A stretch of DNA of 64,000 bases from Acidobacteriota bacterium (GTDB lineage: Bacteria; Acidobacteriota; Blastocatellia; Pyrinomonadales; Pyrinomonadaceae), in assembly GCA_003223025.1 (NCBI GenBank), contig QHXR01000006.1:4932-68931 (forward strand), in the 5' to 3' direction. Each line of letters starts with the position of its first letter. Positions within the stretch are counted from its first letter, which is position 1. Of the stretch, positions 53,467 through 62,399 are shown in pieces. The notes beneath the pieces were generated by a model that saw only the letters and a list, made by a program, of their open reading frames with translations, made no database searches and was not told where the DNA came from. The translations under genes were made by a program, and so were the position numbers.

Positions 53467-54141
53467 TCAATCGGCGATCAAACCGTCACGCATCCGAATT
53501 ATACGCGAACAAACAGCCGCGGCCTCCGGATTGTGCGTGATCATAATGATCGTCTGATTATACTTCTCGTTCAACTCCTTGAACATATCGAGAACGATCT
53601 GCGAATTTTCCGTGTCGAGATTCCCCGTTGGCTCATCGGCGAGTATGATCGCCGGGCTATTGATGACGGCACGTGCCAACGCGACTCGCTGCTGCTCTCC
53701 ACCCGACATCTCGAGCGGTTTGTGATGCATTTTGTCTTCGAGCCTAAGCAGACGCAAAACTTCGCGCCGGTTCGTCGAATCTTTGCTGCCGTTTCCCGAG
53801 TGGATCTTCTCAGCAAGTTTCAAATTCCCTTCCGCAGTGAGCGTGGGGAAAAGATTGAATCGCTGAAAAACGAATCCGATCTTGCGTCGTCGAATGTCGG
53901 TTCGCTTTGAGTCGGATACTTTCGACAGATCTTCTCCGTCGATCAGGATCGTTCCGGTCGTCGGACTGAGCAATCCGCCGAGCAAATGCAGAAGCGTCGA
54001 CTTCCCGCATCCGGACGGACCCATGATCGCGACGAACTCGCCTTCCGTGATATCGAGAGATACGCCGCGGAGCGCGGGCACTTCGAGTTTGCCGATCGAA
54101 TACGACTTTGTAAGATTTTCCGTTCTTAAGACTGTCTTCAC
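53467..54141 (-). CDS. ABC transporter ATP-binding protein (LolD/MacB-like)
   Basis: A 224-residue ATPase of the LolD/MacB/FtsE group. Walker A is [16 protein letters not shown], the Q-loop [17 protein letters not shown], the signature [14 protein letters not shown] and Walker [15 protein letters not shown] with the switch His in MITHNPEAA. Such ATPases drive release of lipoproteins from the inner membrane (LolD) or macrolide and peptide export (MacB). Upstream it overlaps by 4 bp (ATGA-type) with the lipoprotein gene, so the two are co-translated. The permease subunit is not in the window. Confidence 0.92.
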   Translation of the reverse strand: MKTVLRTENLTKSYSIGKLEVPALRGVSLDITEGEFVAIMGPSGCGKSTLLHLLGGLLSPTTGTILIDGEDLSKVSDSKRTDIRRRKIGFVFQRFNLFPTLTAEGNLKLAEKIHSGNGSKDSTNRREVLRLLRLEDKMHHKPLEMSGGEQQRVALARAVINSPAIILADEPTGNLDTENSQIVLDMFKELNEKYNQTIIMITHNPEAAAVCSRIIRMRDGLIAD

Positions 54142-55214
54142 TGGAACCTGGTTGTGGCGGTGTTCGTGTTGTTGGTGGTCGTACTTACAGGCCGAGCCGC
54201 TAGAACTTCCTGGAGTTTCTTGTCGAGATCGACTTCTTCGAGGTCCCAGCTATTCTCGAGTACGAATGCGCTCGGCGGATACCTCTTTCCGATCGTCACT
54301 GTTTCCGGGGTCTGATACGTGAGCTTCATCGAATACTTCTCCTGCGGACGCGTCACGACGATCTCCAGAGGAAGACGCGTGTAGTCTGGGGTATCGGTCA
54401 GATTACCCTCGGCTCCATAGGTGATGTCCGATTCAATTTCGCCCTTCGCATCGAAGATCTGTTGACGTGCAAGGCGAATTCCGCCAACACGATCGAACCA
54501 AAATCTTCTCGAGATGATCAATTCCCCGTTCGTGCCTTTCGTAAATTCATCAAGCAGGTAATAACCACGAGTAACGCGCTGCAGCGGAGATTTCTTTGAA
54601 AGCGTCGGATCTTCTTCGATCTGAAATATTGTGCTCTGCGTATAGAGATGAACTTCGTCGGTCGGCCGGACAAGCATCGCATCCGTGAAGTGCTGCGGCC
54701 GGAGGTTCGCAAACGCGTTCACATTCTTCTGAACCTTCCCGTCGCCCGAATCATCGAGGACCTTTTGAAGCTTCGAATAGTCCGCGTTGTTCGTGCCCAT
54801 GACAAACTTTTTGTACTTGCCGCTGCCCCCGTCCTGCAGGATCGCGACGCGAAATTTTTCGCCGTCGGAGGTCATTTGGGCGACATCGGTCTTGATAACG
54901 GGGACCGAGACCTTGAGCAGGATGTTTGCGGGACGCTGAACAATTACTTCGCCATCGGCTTGGCGGTAGACTTCCTTACTACCGAACTGCGCGAAGGAAT
55001 TATCCTCGAACCTGAGGAACATCTTCGCGCGCATCGAGCCGACACGAGCGAACCGATTGACTTCAGCCATCAGTTGATCGTGACTCGCGTCCTCGGTCTT
55101 CAGCAAAGTCGGGGTCGATTTCGGCGCCTTCACGGAGAGACATCCCGACAGAAAAACTGTCGCGGCGAGAATTAACAAAAAGTATGATTGCAAACTGCTG
55201 TTTCTTGCGAACAT
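54138..55214 (-). CDS. LolA/LolB-fold-like lipoprotein (DUF4292-like)
   Basis: A 358-residue lipoprotein with a signal sequence ending in the lipobox LSGC (Cys at about 25). The body has beta strands and helices as in LolA/LolB ([49 protein letters not shown]), then a long insert and a C-terminal [28 protein letters not shown]. It resembles DUF4292/outer-membrane lipoprotein-sorting proteins, and may be the outer-membrane receptor (LolB-like) of the local set. The C-terminus is Thr/Asn-rich and probably disordered. It overlaps the ATPase gene by 4 bp. Confidence 0.7.
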   Translation of the reverse strand: MFARNSSLQSYFLLILAATVFLSGCLSVKAPKSTPTLLKTEDASHDQLMAEVNRFARVGSMRAKMFLRFEDNSFAQFGSKEVYRQADGEVIVQRPANILLKVSVPVIKTDVAQMTSDGEKFRVAILQDGGSGKYKKFVMGTNNADYSKLQKVLDDSGDGKVQKNVNAFANLRPQHFTDAMLVRPTDEVHLYTQSTIFQIEEDPTLSKKSPLQRVTRGYYLLDEFTKGTNGELIISRRFWFDRVGGIRLARQQIFDAKGEIESDITYGAEGNLTDTPDYTRLPLEIVVTRPQEKYSMKLTYQTPETVTIGKRYPPSAFVLENSWDLEEVDLDKKLQEVLAARPVSTTTNNTNTATTRFQ

Positions 55215-55333
55215 GTTCAGTTTTCGATGCCCTTAAAAATAGACCTGTTGTCCTTTATTAATCGCGTATTGAGAGGGCGAAACGTATCAAGTCGATGATA
55301 ATACCATGCCAAAAGACATAATCCTAACTCAAG

Positions 55334-55379
55334 AAAAGACGCGATAACGAAGGTCTTTTGCCTCGTTACCGCGCCTTTT
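55334..55379 (-). terminator. terminator-like hairpin at the end of the act-cox operon
   Basis: AAAAGACGCGATAACGA (55334-55350) and TCGTTACCGCGCCTTTT (55363-55379) form a 17-bp stem with two G-U type changes, ending in TCTTTTCTT on the minus strand, 18 bp past the last cox gene. It is the probable end of the operon. Confidence 0.75.
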
Positions 55380-55396
55380 GTATTCGAGAAACCTGG

Positions 55397-55726
55397 TTAG
55401 CCGCCGAAGACGCCTGAACCTCTTGTCAGATAATCCTGCATCGTGTAAGCAAACATGATCGCGAGCCAAAAGAGACTTGCGATGGCAGAGAGCCAGATAA
55501 GCTTCGGACTCCAGTACACGTGCATGAAGAAAAGCATGACGCACGTCATCTTGGTGAACGCGATCAGCAGCGCGACGAGGGTGTTCGCTCCGGGAAAGAT
55601 AAAATCCAGATCAACTGTCGCGACGACGTATGTAAGGATCGTGCCGACGACGAGGACCGCAAATATTCCTAAATATCCGGGGATCCCGATGTGGCCTTCA
55701 CCTGATTCAATATGTTTTTCAGACAT
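55397..55726 (-). CDS. cytochrome c oxidase subunit IV family protein
   Basis: A 109-residue membrane protein of the prokaryotic cytochrome c oxidase subunit IV family (COX4_pro), with three membrane segments (about 18-38, 50-73 and 78-100), including FTKMTCVMLFFMHVYW. It stabilises subunits I and III in heme-copper oxidases. It is the last gene of the act-cox operon and is followed by a terminator-like hairpin. Upstream is coxC, from which it is separated by a 70-bp hairpin. Confidence 0.85.
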   Translation of the reverse strand: MSEKHIESGEGHIGIPGYLGIFAVLVVGTILTYVVATVDLDFIFPGANTLVALLIAFTKMTCVMLFFMHVYWSPKLIWLSAIASLFWLAIMFAYTMQDYLTRGSGVFGG

Positions 55727-55740
55727 TTTGTTTCTCCAAT

Positions 55741-55796
55741 GTTTTGAGTACCGCGTTTAGGCGGCGAGAGGGCCGTCTAGAGCCGGGACTCAAAAC
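55741..55796. repeat. hairpin between coxC and cox4
   Basis: GTTTTGAGT (55741-55749) pairs with ACTCAAAAC (55788-55796), with an inner GGCGGC/GCCGTC part. It fills the gap between coxC and the subunit IV gene and abuts the coxC stop codon. Confidence 0.6.
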
Positions 55797-56705
55797 TTAT
55801 CCATGCATAAAGTGACGCCCGAGCAAATACAGCAGCGGGAACAGGAATATCCAGACGATATCGACGAAGTGCCAGTACAGACCGGACATCTCGACCGGTG
55901 CAAAGTAATCGTGACTAAAGGTCCCGCGGAATGCTTTCCACAGAAGCCATGTCATCAGCCCGAGCCCGACGATCATGTGCAATGCGTGGAGACCGGTCAT
56001 GACGAAATAGATCCAGTAAAATATGCGAATCTTGTCTCGAAACTTGTCCCCGTCTATTTGGCCGTTCGAAAAATATCCAACTTTTTCCGCTGAGGTTAGA
56101 TGAGTTTCGTCAGGATGCGCCTGCTGCTCATCGAAAGCTTGCTTAGCTAACGAACAGTCCGGGAATTGGAACTCACCTCGCGGATTCACGTAAGTGTGCT
56201 CAGCACCGTGACCCATTTCCCAACACGGCTTAGCATGTTCAACTTCCGCATGCGCGGGATCAGCTTTAACCTTCCTGTTCCATCCGGTCACCGGAACGAG
56301 CCCGTCGTGATATTTATCCGAGTACTCGACCGTCTTTACGCCAAGGAAAACGGCGCCGAAGAACATCGTCAGCAGGATCAAAATCACCTGCATGTTCCGA
56401 TTGCCTTTCTGTGCGTAGTAAACCGTCAACGCCATCGTCAAACTACTGACGATAAGAACGAGCGTGTTGAGTCCGCCCCAGAATGCGTTGAGGTGATTAC
56501 TGCCGGCCGCAAACGCCATCGGGTACTTGGACCGGAAGACAAGATACACGGTGAACAGCCCGCCGAAGAACATGATTTCCTGCACGAGGAACATCCACAT
56601 CCCGATCGATACGGATTCTTCCTGCTGCTTCATGTCTTCGAACTGATGTTGAAGACCCGGCGGATGATAGTGACCGTGTTCTAGTGAATCTGCGTGTGTA
56701 GCCAT
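55797..56705 (-). CDS. coxC: cytochrome c oxidase subunit III
   Basis: A 302-residue subunit III with about seven membrane segments, which supports proton uptake and stability of the oxidase. The segments include [18 protein letters not shown] (about 35-52) and [18 protein letters not shown] near the end. Between helix 4 and 5 lies an insert of ~90 residues with conserved His/Cys ([26 protein letters not shown]), absent from ordinary subunit III. The ATG at 56705 gives the best N-terminus; it has no good ribosome binding site because a TCGAAAAT word repeat lies directly before it. Confidence 0.9.
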   Translation of the reverse strand: MATHADSLEHGHYHPPGLQHQFEDMKQQEESVSIGMWMFLVQEIMFFGGLFTVYLVFRSKYPMAFAAGSNHLNAFWGGLNTLVLIVSSLTMALTVYYAQKGNRNMQVILILLTMFFGAVFLGVKTVEYSDKYHDGLVPVTGWNRKVKADPAHAEVEHAKPCWEMGHGAEHTYVNPRGEFQFPDCSLAKQAFDEQQAHPDETHLTSAEKVGYFSNGQIDGDKFRDKIRIFYWIYFVMTGLHALHMIVGLGLMTWLLWKAFRGTFSHDYFAPVEMSGLYWHFVDIVWIFLFPLLYLLGRHFMHG

Positions 56706-56825
56706 CTTTTCTATTTTCGATTTTCGAATTTCGATTTTCGATCTCGCTGTCGCATCGATTCGTCGTAAAATTTTGCGGGCGATCATGTAAAAGCGATCGC
56801 AAATCGCAAATCGACAATCGCAAAT
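56706..56825. repeat. two word repeats between coxA and coxC
   Basis: Next to coxC there are TTTTCGATTTCG-type words (about 56710-56745), and next to the coxA stop there are AAATCGC words (about 56788-56825, four copies). They do not clearly pair with each other. The coxA stop codon is at the start of the second repeat. Confidence 0.6.
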
Positions 56826-58502
56826 CTAACTAACCGCTGCCGCCAAATCGCGCCGCCTCGCCTCTTCAAGATCAAGTCCGCTCTCTTCGCCAAACTCATA
56901 CGCTTCCCATGTGACGATCGGAGTCTTCTCAAAATTCTCAGTCGGCGGCGGCGAGCTTGTTCTCCACTCAAGTCCGGGCAGCATCCACGGATTGTCGCCC
57001 GCAGCCTTGCCGTAGAACAGCGAATGGCCGAGATAGAGAACCGGCATGATCAACCCGACACCGAGTACCGAAGCACCGGCAGTCGAGAAAATATTCAGGA
57101 CCTGGAATTCTTCCGGGTACGAAGCGTATCGTCGCGGCATTCCCTGATAACCGAGAATGAACTGCGGGAAGAACGTCAGGTTGAATCCGATGAAGACCAG
57201 CATCGCTGAGATCTTCCCCCAGAATTCCGAATACATCTTGCCCGTCATCTTCGGCCACCAGTAATGTATTCCGCCGAGATACGCGATGACCTGTCCGCCG
57301 ACCATGACGTAATGGAAATGGGCGACGACGAAGTACGTATCCGTCAGGTGAACCGTAAGGCCGATCGAACCCAGGAACAATCCGGTCAGTCCGCCGATCA
57401 GGAACAATCCCATGAATCCGAGTGCGTAAAGCATCGGCGTGTCGAACGAAACTGAGCCCTTGTAAAGTGTCGCCGTCCAGTTGAACATCTTGATAGCCGA
57501 CGGAACTGCGACGACCATCGTCAGGAACGAGAACACGAGTCCGGCATAGATCGACTGACCGCTGACGAACATGTGATGTCCCCAGACGAGGAATCCGAAA
57601 ACGGCGATCGCGATACTCGAGAAAGCGATGAACTCGTAACCGAAGATCTTTTTGCGCGAGAAGTTAGAGATCAGTTCGCTTATCACGCCCATGCCCGGCA
57701 GGATCATGATGTAGACGGCCGGATGCGAATAAAACCAGAACAAATGCTGGAACAGGATCGGATCGCCGCCGATCGACGGATCGAATATTCCGACTCCGAC
57801 AAGCCGCTCGAGTGCGAGCAGAAGGATCGTGATGGCAATCACCGGAGTTCCGAGGATCATCACAAGGCTGACCGCATACATCGCCCAGACAAACAGCGGC
57901 AGACGGAACCAAGTCATTCCGGGAGCACGCATCGTATGGACCGTGACGATAAAATTCAGACCGGTAAGGATCGATGAGAACCCGTTGATGAAGATGCCGA
58001 GACCGACCGCCATGACATACGTGTTCGAGAATGTCGTGCTGTACGGCGTGTAGAACGTCCAACCGGTATCGACGCCGCCCTGAAGCAGAGCGTAAATCGT
58101 CAGAAGGCCACCGACCCAATAAATGTAAAGGCTGAGAAGATTGATCCTCGGCAGTGCGAGATCCTTCGCTCCGATCATGATCGGAAGCAGAAAATTCCCC
58201 AGGACCGCCGGGATCGACGGAATGAGGAAGAAGAAGATCATGAGAACGCCGTGCTGCGTGAATACTTTGTTGTAGGTTCCGGTTTGTAAAAGATCGCTCG
58301 CCGGCGTGAGAAGCTCAAGACGAATTGCAGACGCGTACAAGCCACCGGCAAAGAAGAACATCGATACCGTGATCAAATACATGATCGCGATCCGCTTGTG
58401 ATCTTTCGTCAAAAGCCACGATTTCAGCGTGAAGCCGTTCGTCAAGTAATTCGTTTTTGGCGAACCGGTAATCCCGGTGTTTATCGCATCTTGCGTTTGC
58501 AT
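56826..58502 (-). CDS. coxA: cytochrome c oxidase subunit I (A2-type)
   Basis: A 558-residue catalytic subunit with twelve membrane segments. It has the six His ligands for heme a, heme a3 and CuB: the low-spin heme site near TQHGVLMIF, the CuB motif [14 protein letters not shown], the HHMFVSG pair and the [10 protein letters not shown] end. Instead of the D-channel Glu of GHPEVY, it has YSHPAVY, the Tyr-Ser pair of the A2 subfamily, also found in caa3 oxidases of Rhodothermus. It pumps protons while reducing oxygen to water. The gene lies 12 bp downstream of coxB in the operon. Confidence 0.95.
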   Translation of the reverse strand: MQTQDAINTGITGSPKTNYLTNGFTLKSWLLTKDHKRIAIMYLITVSMFFFAGGLYASAIRLELLTPASDLLQTGTYNKVFTQHGVLMIFFFLIPSIPAVLGNFLLPIMIGAKDLALPRINLLSLYIYWVGGLLTIYALLQGGVDTGWTFYTPYSTTFSNTYVMAVGLGIFINGFSSILTGLNFIVTVHTMRAPGMTWFRLPLFVWAMYAVSLVMILGTPVIAITILLLALERLVGVGIFDPSIGGDPILFQHLFWFYSHPAVYIMILPGMGVISELISNFSRKKIFGYEFIAFSSIAIAVFGFLVWGHHMFVSGQSIYAGLVFSFLTMVVAVPSAIKMFNWTATLYKGSVSFDTPMLYALGFMGLFLIGGLTGLFLGSIGLTVHLTDTYFVVAHFHYVMVGGQVIAYLGGIHYWWPKMTGKMYSEFWGKISAMLVFIGFNLTFFPQFILGYQGMPRRYASYPEEFQVLNIFSTAGASVLGVGLIMPVLYLGHSLFYGKAAGDNPWMLPGLEWRTSSPPPTENFEKTPIVTWEAYEFGEESGLDLEEARRRDLAAAVS

Positions 58503-58514
58503 ATTAGTATCACC

Positions 58515-59588
58515 CTATCTGTTGCTGTTCGCTGCCGGCGCGTTCGGATTGCTTGCTTGAGTGTTCGCATTCCCGTGAGACGCCGTAGTCGTATTCGCCG
58601 CCGAGTTGCTCGCGGTCGGCGTTGAACCAGCACTGCTCGCCGAGCCGGTTACGCCACTTAATGACTTGATATAGGCGACCAGCGATACGAGCTGTTCTTC
58701 TGTTACCTGACCTTTGAAGGTCGGCATTATCGGCTGAAATCCTTCGACGACCTGACCGCTCGGATTCAAGATCGAATTCCGTATGTACTCGTCATTCACA
58801 GTGGCGGTTCCGCCGCCGACAAACTTAACTTCTTTGCCGTAGATGCCTTCGAGCTTCGCTCCTCGCTGCTGAGGTCCGCCGGCGTGACATGACGCACAGC
58901 CGAGCTTGTTCTCAAAAAGATCGCGGCCCTGTTCGACCGGTGTCTGGCCGGAAACATTTCCACTCAGCCAGTTATCAAAATCACGCTGCTCCATGACATA
59001 AACCCATCCGCCCATGCCCGAGTGGTTGAGTCCGCAATATTCGGCGCAGTACAGATGATATTTGCCGGGCTTCGTCGCTTCGAACCAGAGATATGTATAA
59101 CGACCCGGAATGACGTCGGCCTTGGTTCGAAATGCCGGCACCGAAAAATCGTGAAGCACGTCTTCGGTGGTCATTGTTAGTTTGACCTTTTTGCCTACCG
59201 GCACATGAAGCTCGTTTATCTCGCGCTGTCCCGTGCTGTGCTGAAGCTTCCACATCCACTGTTTGCCGACGACATAAACTTCCAGCGCCGGATCTTTCGG
59301 AGGCGTGTACTGGTTGTAATAGACGTAAGCTCCGCCAAGGAAAATGGTCATCGATATGACGAACGGGATGATCGACCAGACCGTTTCGAGGGTGATCGAG
59401 CCATGCATTTCTTCGGGCGTCGCGTATTTCTCCCGCTCGCGGTACTTGAGGCCGAAGAAAAAGATCGCGGCGACGATGGGTATCGTAAACGCAATACTCA
59501 CGATGATCAGGTAGGCATAAAGCAGATCGACCTGCCACGCGAATGTCGACGCCTGGTCTGGAAATAATGGAACCCAATTCGTTTGCAT
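58515..59588 (-). CDS. coxB: cytochrome c oxidase subunit II with fused cytochrome c (caa3 type)
   Basis: A 357-residue subunit II with two N-terminal membrane segments (about 20-45, 65-88) and a cupredoxin domain holding the CuA site (YCAEYCGLNHSGMGGWV, plus the His of DFSVPAFR-like segment upstream). A cytochrome c domain follows (about 225-310), with heme motif CASCH and the axial Met in PTFKGQ-type region. The last ~45 residues are a low-complexity Ser/Ala/Asn/Thr tail. The fusion makes it a caa3-type oxidase accepting electrons from the alternative complex III. It is separated from SCO by a hairpin. Confidence 0.94.
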   Translation of the reverse strand: MQTNWVPLFPDQASTFAWQVDLLYAYLIIVSIAFTIPIVAAIFFFGLKYREREKYATPEEMHGSITLETVWSIIPFVISMTIFLGGAYVYYNQYTPPKDPALEVYVVGKQWMWKLQHSTGQREINELHVPVGKKVKLTMTTEDVLHDFSVPAFRTKADVIPGRYTYLWFEATKPGKYHLYCAEYCGLNHSGMGGWVYVMEQRDFDNWLSGNVSGQTPVEQGRDLFENKLGCASCHAGGPQQRGAKLEGIYGKEVKFVGGGTATVNDEYIRNSILNPSGQVVEGFQPIMPTFKGQVTEEQLVSLVAYIKSLSGVTGSASSAGSTPTASNSAANTTTASHGNANTQASNPNAPAANSNR

Positions 59589-59600
59589 AATCTCTTTAAA

Positions 59601-59672
59601 GTTTCTAGCTCCGGGTTTCTAGTTTCTTGTTGGATCTTTCCGTGAACTAGAAACTAGAAACTAGGAACTAGC
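59601..59672. repeat. TTTCTAGTTTC hairpin between SCO and coxB
   Basis: GTTTCTAGTTTC (59615-59626) pairs perfectly with GAAACTAGAAAC (59650-59661) with a 23-nt loop; more words of the same type extend the arms. The SCO stop codon TAG (59661-59663) lies in the right arm. Confidence 0.75.
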
Positions 59673-60545
59673 AACTTTTTTATTCCGCCGCCAGAAGACA
59701 AAGCCCATCGCTCCCATCCCCAGCAGCGTCAATACGGCACCGAGCCGTATAACACTTAAGATCGCAAGACCGTACTTTCCCGTCGCCGGATCATAGTGGT
59801 AACAGTAAAGCAGCAGCTTATCCGCAGCACTTCCGACTTTATTCTCTGACGAATCGATCAATCCGAGTTTCAAATCCCGCGGGCCATAATCGATTCCATA
59901 AAAATAACGCGACATCTTACCTTGCGGCGTGACGACCATCACTCCACCGGCATGGGCGAACTGCTGGCTCTTCTCGTCCCAACGGTAACTAAAACCTGCG
60001 GCCTTGGTGATCGCGTCGATCGACGTCTGCGAAGCGGTAAGGAAATGCCATCCCTTATCGGCATTTGCACGTCCGTATCGTTCGAGATAAGCCGCTTTCT
60101 TATTCTTCGCCAATCCGGGCTTGTCGTTCTCACGAGCGTCGAAGCTCAGAGCGATGACATCGAAATCCTTCCCGGCGTCGAGCGAAATACCTTTCAGAGA
60201 TCCGGTCAGTCCGTTGAGCACTTCGTTGCAAAGCATCGGGCACTCGTAGTAGACAAGTGCGAGGACTGCCGGGCGCCCGCTCGTGAAAAGACTGCCGAGC
60301 TGAACCGTCTTCCCGTCTTCATCGGTGACCGGCGTATCCAGCGGAAGTTGATCGCCGAGCTTCTGTTCAATGCCGACATTGTCGAGCACCGGTGGTAATC
60401 CGTTCCCCTCGCTCTGAGAAGGATCGTAGGTCTTCGGCGAATAAAGGGGCGAGTTGTAATGCTCGCTCTTCTGACCGAACATCGATCCGCAAACTACGAG
60501 GACGAGTATCAGGACTATCGAGCTGTTTATTACTTCACGCCACAT
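59661..60545 (-). CDS. SCO1/SenC family copper chaperone
   Basis: A 294-residue exported thioredoxin-fold protein that delivers copper to the CuA site of CoxB. A signal sequence (residues 1-25, ending CGSMFGQ) is followed by the SCO domain (about 75-215) with the copper-binding CPMLC and a His in AHAGGVMVVTP. A C-terminal membrane anchor is present (about 263-285, AILSVIRLGAVLTLLGMGAMGF), which is not in all SCO proteins. Its stop codon lies in a TTTCTAG word repeat. The gene is between coxB and the 179-residue membrane protein gene. Confidence 0.9.
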   Translation of the reverse strand: MWREVINSSIVLILVLVVCGSMFGQKSEHYNSPLYSPKTYDPSQSEGNGLPPVLDNVGIEQKLGDQLPLDTPVTDEDGKTVQLGSLFTSGRPAVLALVYYECPMLCNEVLNGLTGSLKGISLDAGKDFDVIALSFDARENDKPGLAKNKKAAYLERYGRANADKGWHFLTASQTSIDAITKAAGFSYRWDEKSQQFAHAGGVMVVTPQGKMSRYFYGIDYGPRDLKLGLIDSSENKVGSAADKLLLYCYHYDPATGKYGLAILSVIRLGAVLTLLGMGAMGFVFWRRNKKVASS

Positions 60546-60557
60546 ACTTCTTACTGC

Positions 60558-61097
60558 CTACCTTCTCTTTTCCGCCGCACGCCTTCCCGAGCTGGCGTCG
60601 GTGAAATACATCTTCGAGCGAAGAGCTTTCTGCTCGGCCTCTTCTCCCGATCTCGCTTTTACAGCCTCTTCAAGGAATTTCTCTTTTGCCATATCGATCG
60701 GCATAGACGAGACCGCACCCGTCCTGGCATCTTTCGATCCGTGTTCCCAAACCAGGGCCCATTGTTTCTTGAGCTCGCGATATTCGGCCTGCGGAGCTTT
60801 CAATTCCATGTTCACGCGGCCGTCCGGGCTTTCGACCCCGAATCCCGGCGCGACCTGTAATCGCGGTTCAGGCGGCAATCGCTCGATCTCGGTCATGGCC
60901 ATCGGACCCGACGTACCCTTATCAGCCGCCGCATCCTCCTTGAGGACGTTCAACAGCGCCCACATAAGAGCGAATGTGATGATGATGAGAAGTACGAGGC
61001 CAATGCCGAAATAGAAGACACCCTTAAGGCCGATGATGTTCTGCTCGTAAGGCTGCTCGAAATCAACAAATGATTTTTCGTGTTTCGTAGAACCCAT
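60558..61097 (-). CDS. single-helix membrane protein of the act-cox operon
   Basis: A 179-residue protein with one membrane segment (about 27-50, GVFYFGIGLVLLIIITFALMWALL) and a polar C-terminal part rich in Glu, Arg and Ala (MPIDMAKEKFLEEAVKARSG). It is not recognised from sequence but lies between actF and SCO, spaced 12 bp from SCO, so it probably belongs to the respiratory complex as an accessory subunit. Upstream is the GATTTGGG repeat. Confidence 0.75.
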   Translation of the reverse strand: MGSTKHEKSFVDFEQPYEQNIIGLKGVFYFGIGLVLLIIITFALMWALLNVLKEDAAADKGTSGPMAMTEIERLPPEPRLQVAPGFGVESPDGRVNMELKAPQAEYRELKKQWALVWEHGSKDARTGAVSSMPIDMAKEKFLEEAVKARSGEEAEQKALRSKMYFTDASSGRRAAEKRR

Positions 61098-61100
61098 AAT

Positions 61101-61181
61101 TCAATTTGGGATTTGGGAATTCGGATCTGGGATTTGAGGATCGTTTTCAATCCGCAATCCCAAATCCCAGATCCCAAATCG
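61101..61181. repeat. GATTTGGG/CCCAAATC inverted repeat after actF
   Basis: Left words at 61101-61138 pair with right words at 61151-61181; the longest perfect part is GGATCTGGGATTTG (61123-61136) with CAAATCCCAGATCC (61161-61174). It fills the 84-bp gap after the actF stop, before the small membrane protein gene. Confidence 0.75.
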
Positions 61182-62399
61182 TTAGTGTCCGTGTCCGTGC
61201 TCGATCGCGTTCTCGAGGAACGGGTCCATTACCGGCACAAGCGGCCGCTTCATCAGCTGATTAATAAAATACGCGATCCACAGACCGCCGACTGCGATCG
61301 GTGCCAGAATATCCATCCAACTGATAGTAAATGGAGTGTGCAGCCCGGCGACCTCACCGATCCTCGGGCTCGGCCCGATCAAAAAATACATATCCACGAG
61401 ACGCATGAACAGGATGAACAGCGCAACGAGTGCGAGCTTCTTCGGCTTTCGTTTCAGGTCCTGCTGCAAAAGAATGAGGAACGGAACCGCGAAATGAAAC
61501 AGGATCAGGCCCCACGCAACGTATCCCCAACCGCTGCTCGTCCGCTTGATGAACCAGACCGTCTCTTCGGGAATGTTTCCCGAATAGATGATCAGGTACT
61601 GAGAAAAATTAAAATACGCCCAGACCATAACGAGTGCGAGCATAAGCTTTCCGACATCATGGAAATGTCGTCTGCCGAGAATGTGATTCATCGGAACTTT
61701 ATCCGAGAGGAAAGCCAGCACGATCACACAGAAGCACATACAGCTCAACGCCCATCCGGCGACAAACAGCAATCCCCAGATCGTCGAGAACCAGTGCGGC
61801 TCAAGGCTCATCATCCAATCGACAGCGGCAAACGTCACGGTCAACGCATAGATCACCATCGTCGGCCCTGAGAATGCAGTCGCGCGTCCGAGCCAGCCCG
61901 CCGCTTCTTCATGATCTTTCGAAGCGTCCTGCTTTGCCGACCACATGTTCAGGAGATAAACCATGACGCCAAAAATCGCAAAGTATATGACCGATCTGAT
62001 GACCCACCAGGGAACGGTCTGGAACCACTCGCGCTGGATCACGGTCACGTCATTCGCCGGCAAGTGCGGCCATTCGTAAAGACGCGTCACGCCAAATGCG
62101 ATCGGGAGGAACATCAGGAATAGAAGCGGAAGCGTTCTCGACGCGGCTTCAGCCGTTCGACGAAGCACAACTCCCCACGCACCACCTGTTAGATACTGGA
62201 GGATCAAAAGTCCGATCGCACCCAGCCCGATTCCGCCCCAAAAGATGAAGCCGAGCAGCCACGAGCGAAGAGCTTGCTCCGGATTCTGAATCAGTCCACC
62301 GATCCAGAAGACAAGTGTCGCGACTCCGCCAACTCCGAGTGCGAGGCTTAAGAGGCCATTTAGTTCGCCGGGTGCTCTGTATCTATCGCGATCCGTCAT
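61182..62399 (-). CDS. actF: quinol:cytochrome c oxidoreductase subunit ActF
   Basis: A 405-residue integral membrane protein of the alternative complex III (ActF), a quinone-binding subunit related to NrfD/PsrC. About ten membrane segments are seen (for example LLSLALGVGGVATLVFWIG, and VMVWAYFNFSQYLIIYSGNIPEE near residue 270). The conserved EPHWFSTIWG and FNFSQYLIIYSGNIPEET segments are typical. The C-terminus is His-rich (EHGHGH). The gene begins where actE ends (no gap), so the two are likely translated together. Confidence 0.92.
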   Translation of the reverse strand: MTDRDRYRAPGELNGLLSLALGVGGVATLVFWIGGLIQNPEQALRSWLLGFIFWGGIGLGAIGLLILQYLTGGAWGVVLRRTAEAASRTLPLLFLMFLPIAFGVTRLYEWPHLPANDVTVIQREWFQTVPWWVIRSVIYFAIFGVMVYLLNMWSAKQDASKDHEEAAGWLGRATAFSGPTMVIYALTVTFAAVDWMMSLEPHWFSTIWGLLFVAGWALSCMCFCVIVLAFLSDKVPMNHILGRRHFHDVGKLMLALVMVWAYFNFSQYLIIYSGNIPEETVWFIKRTSSGWGYVAWGLILFHFAVPFLILLQQDLKRKPKKLALVALFILFMRLVDMYFLIGPSPRIGEVAGLHTPFTISWMDILAPIAVGGLWIAYFINQLMKRPLVPVMDPFLENAIEHGHGH

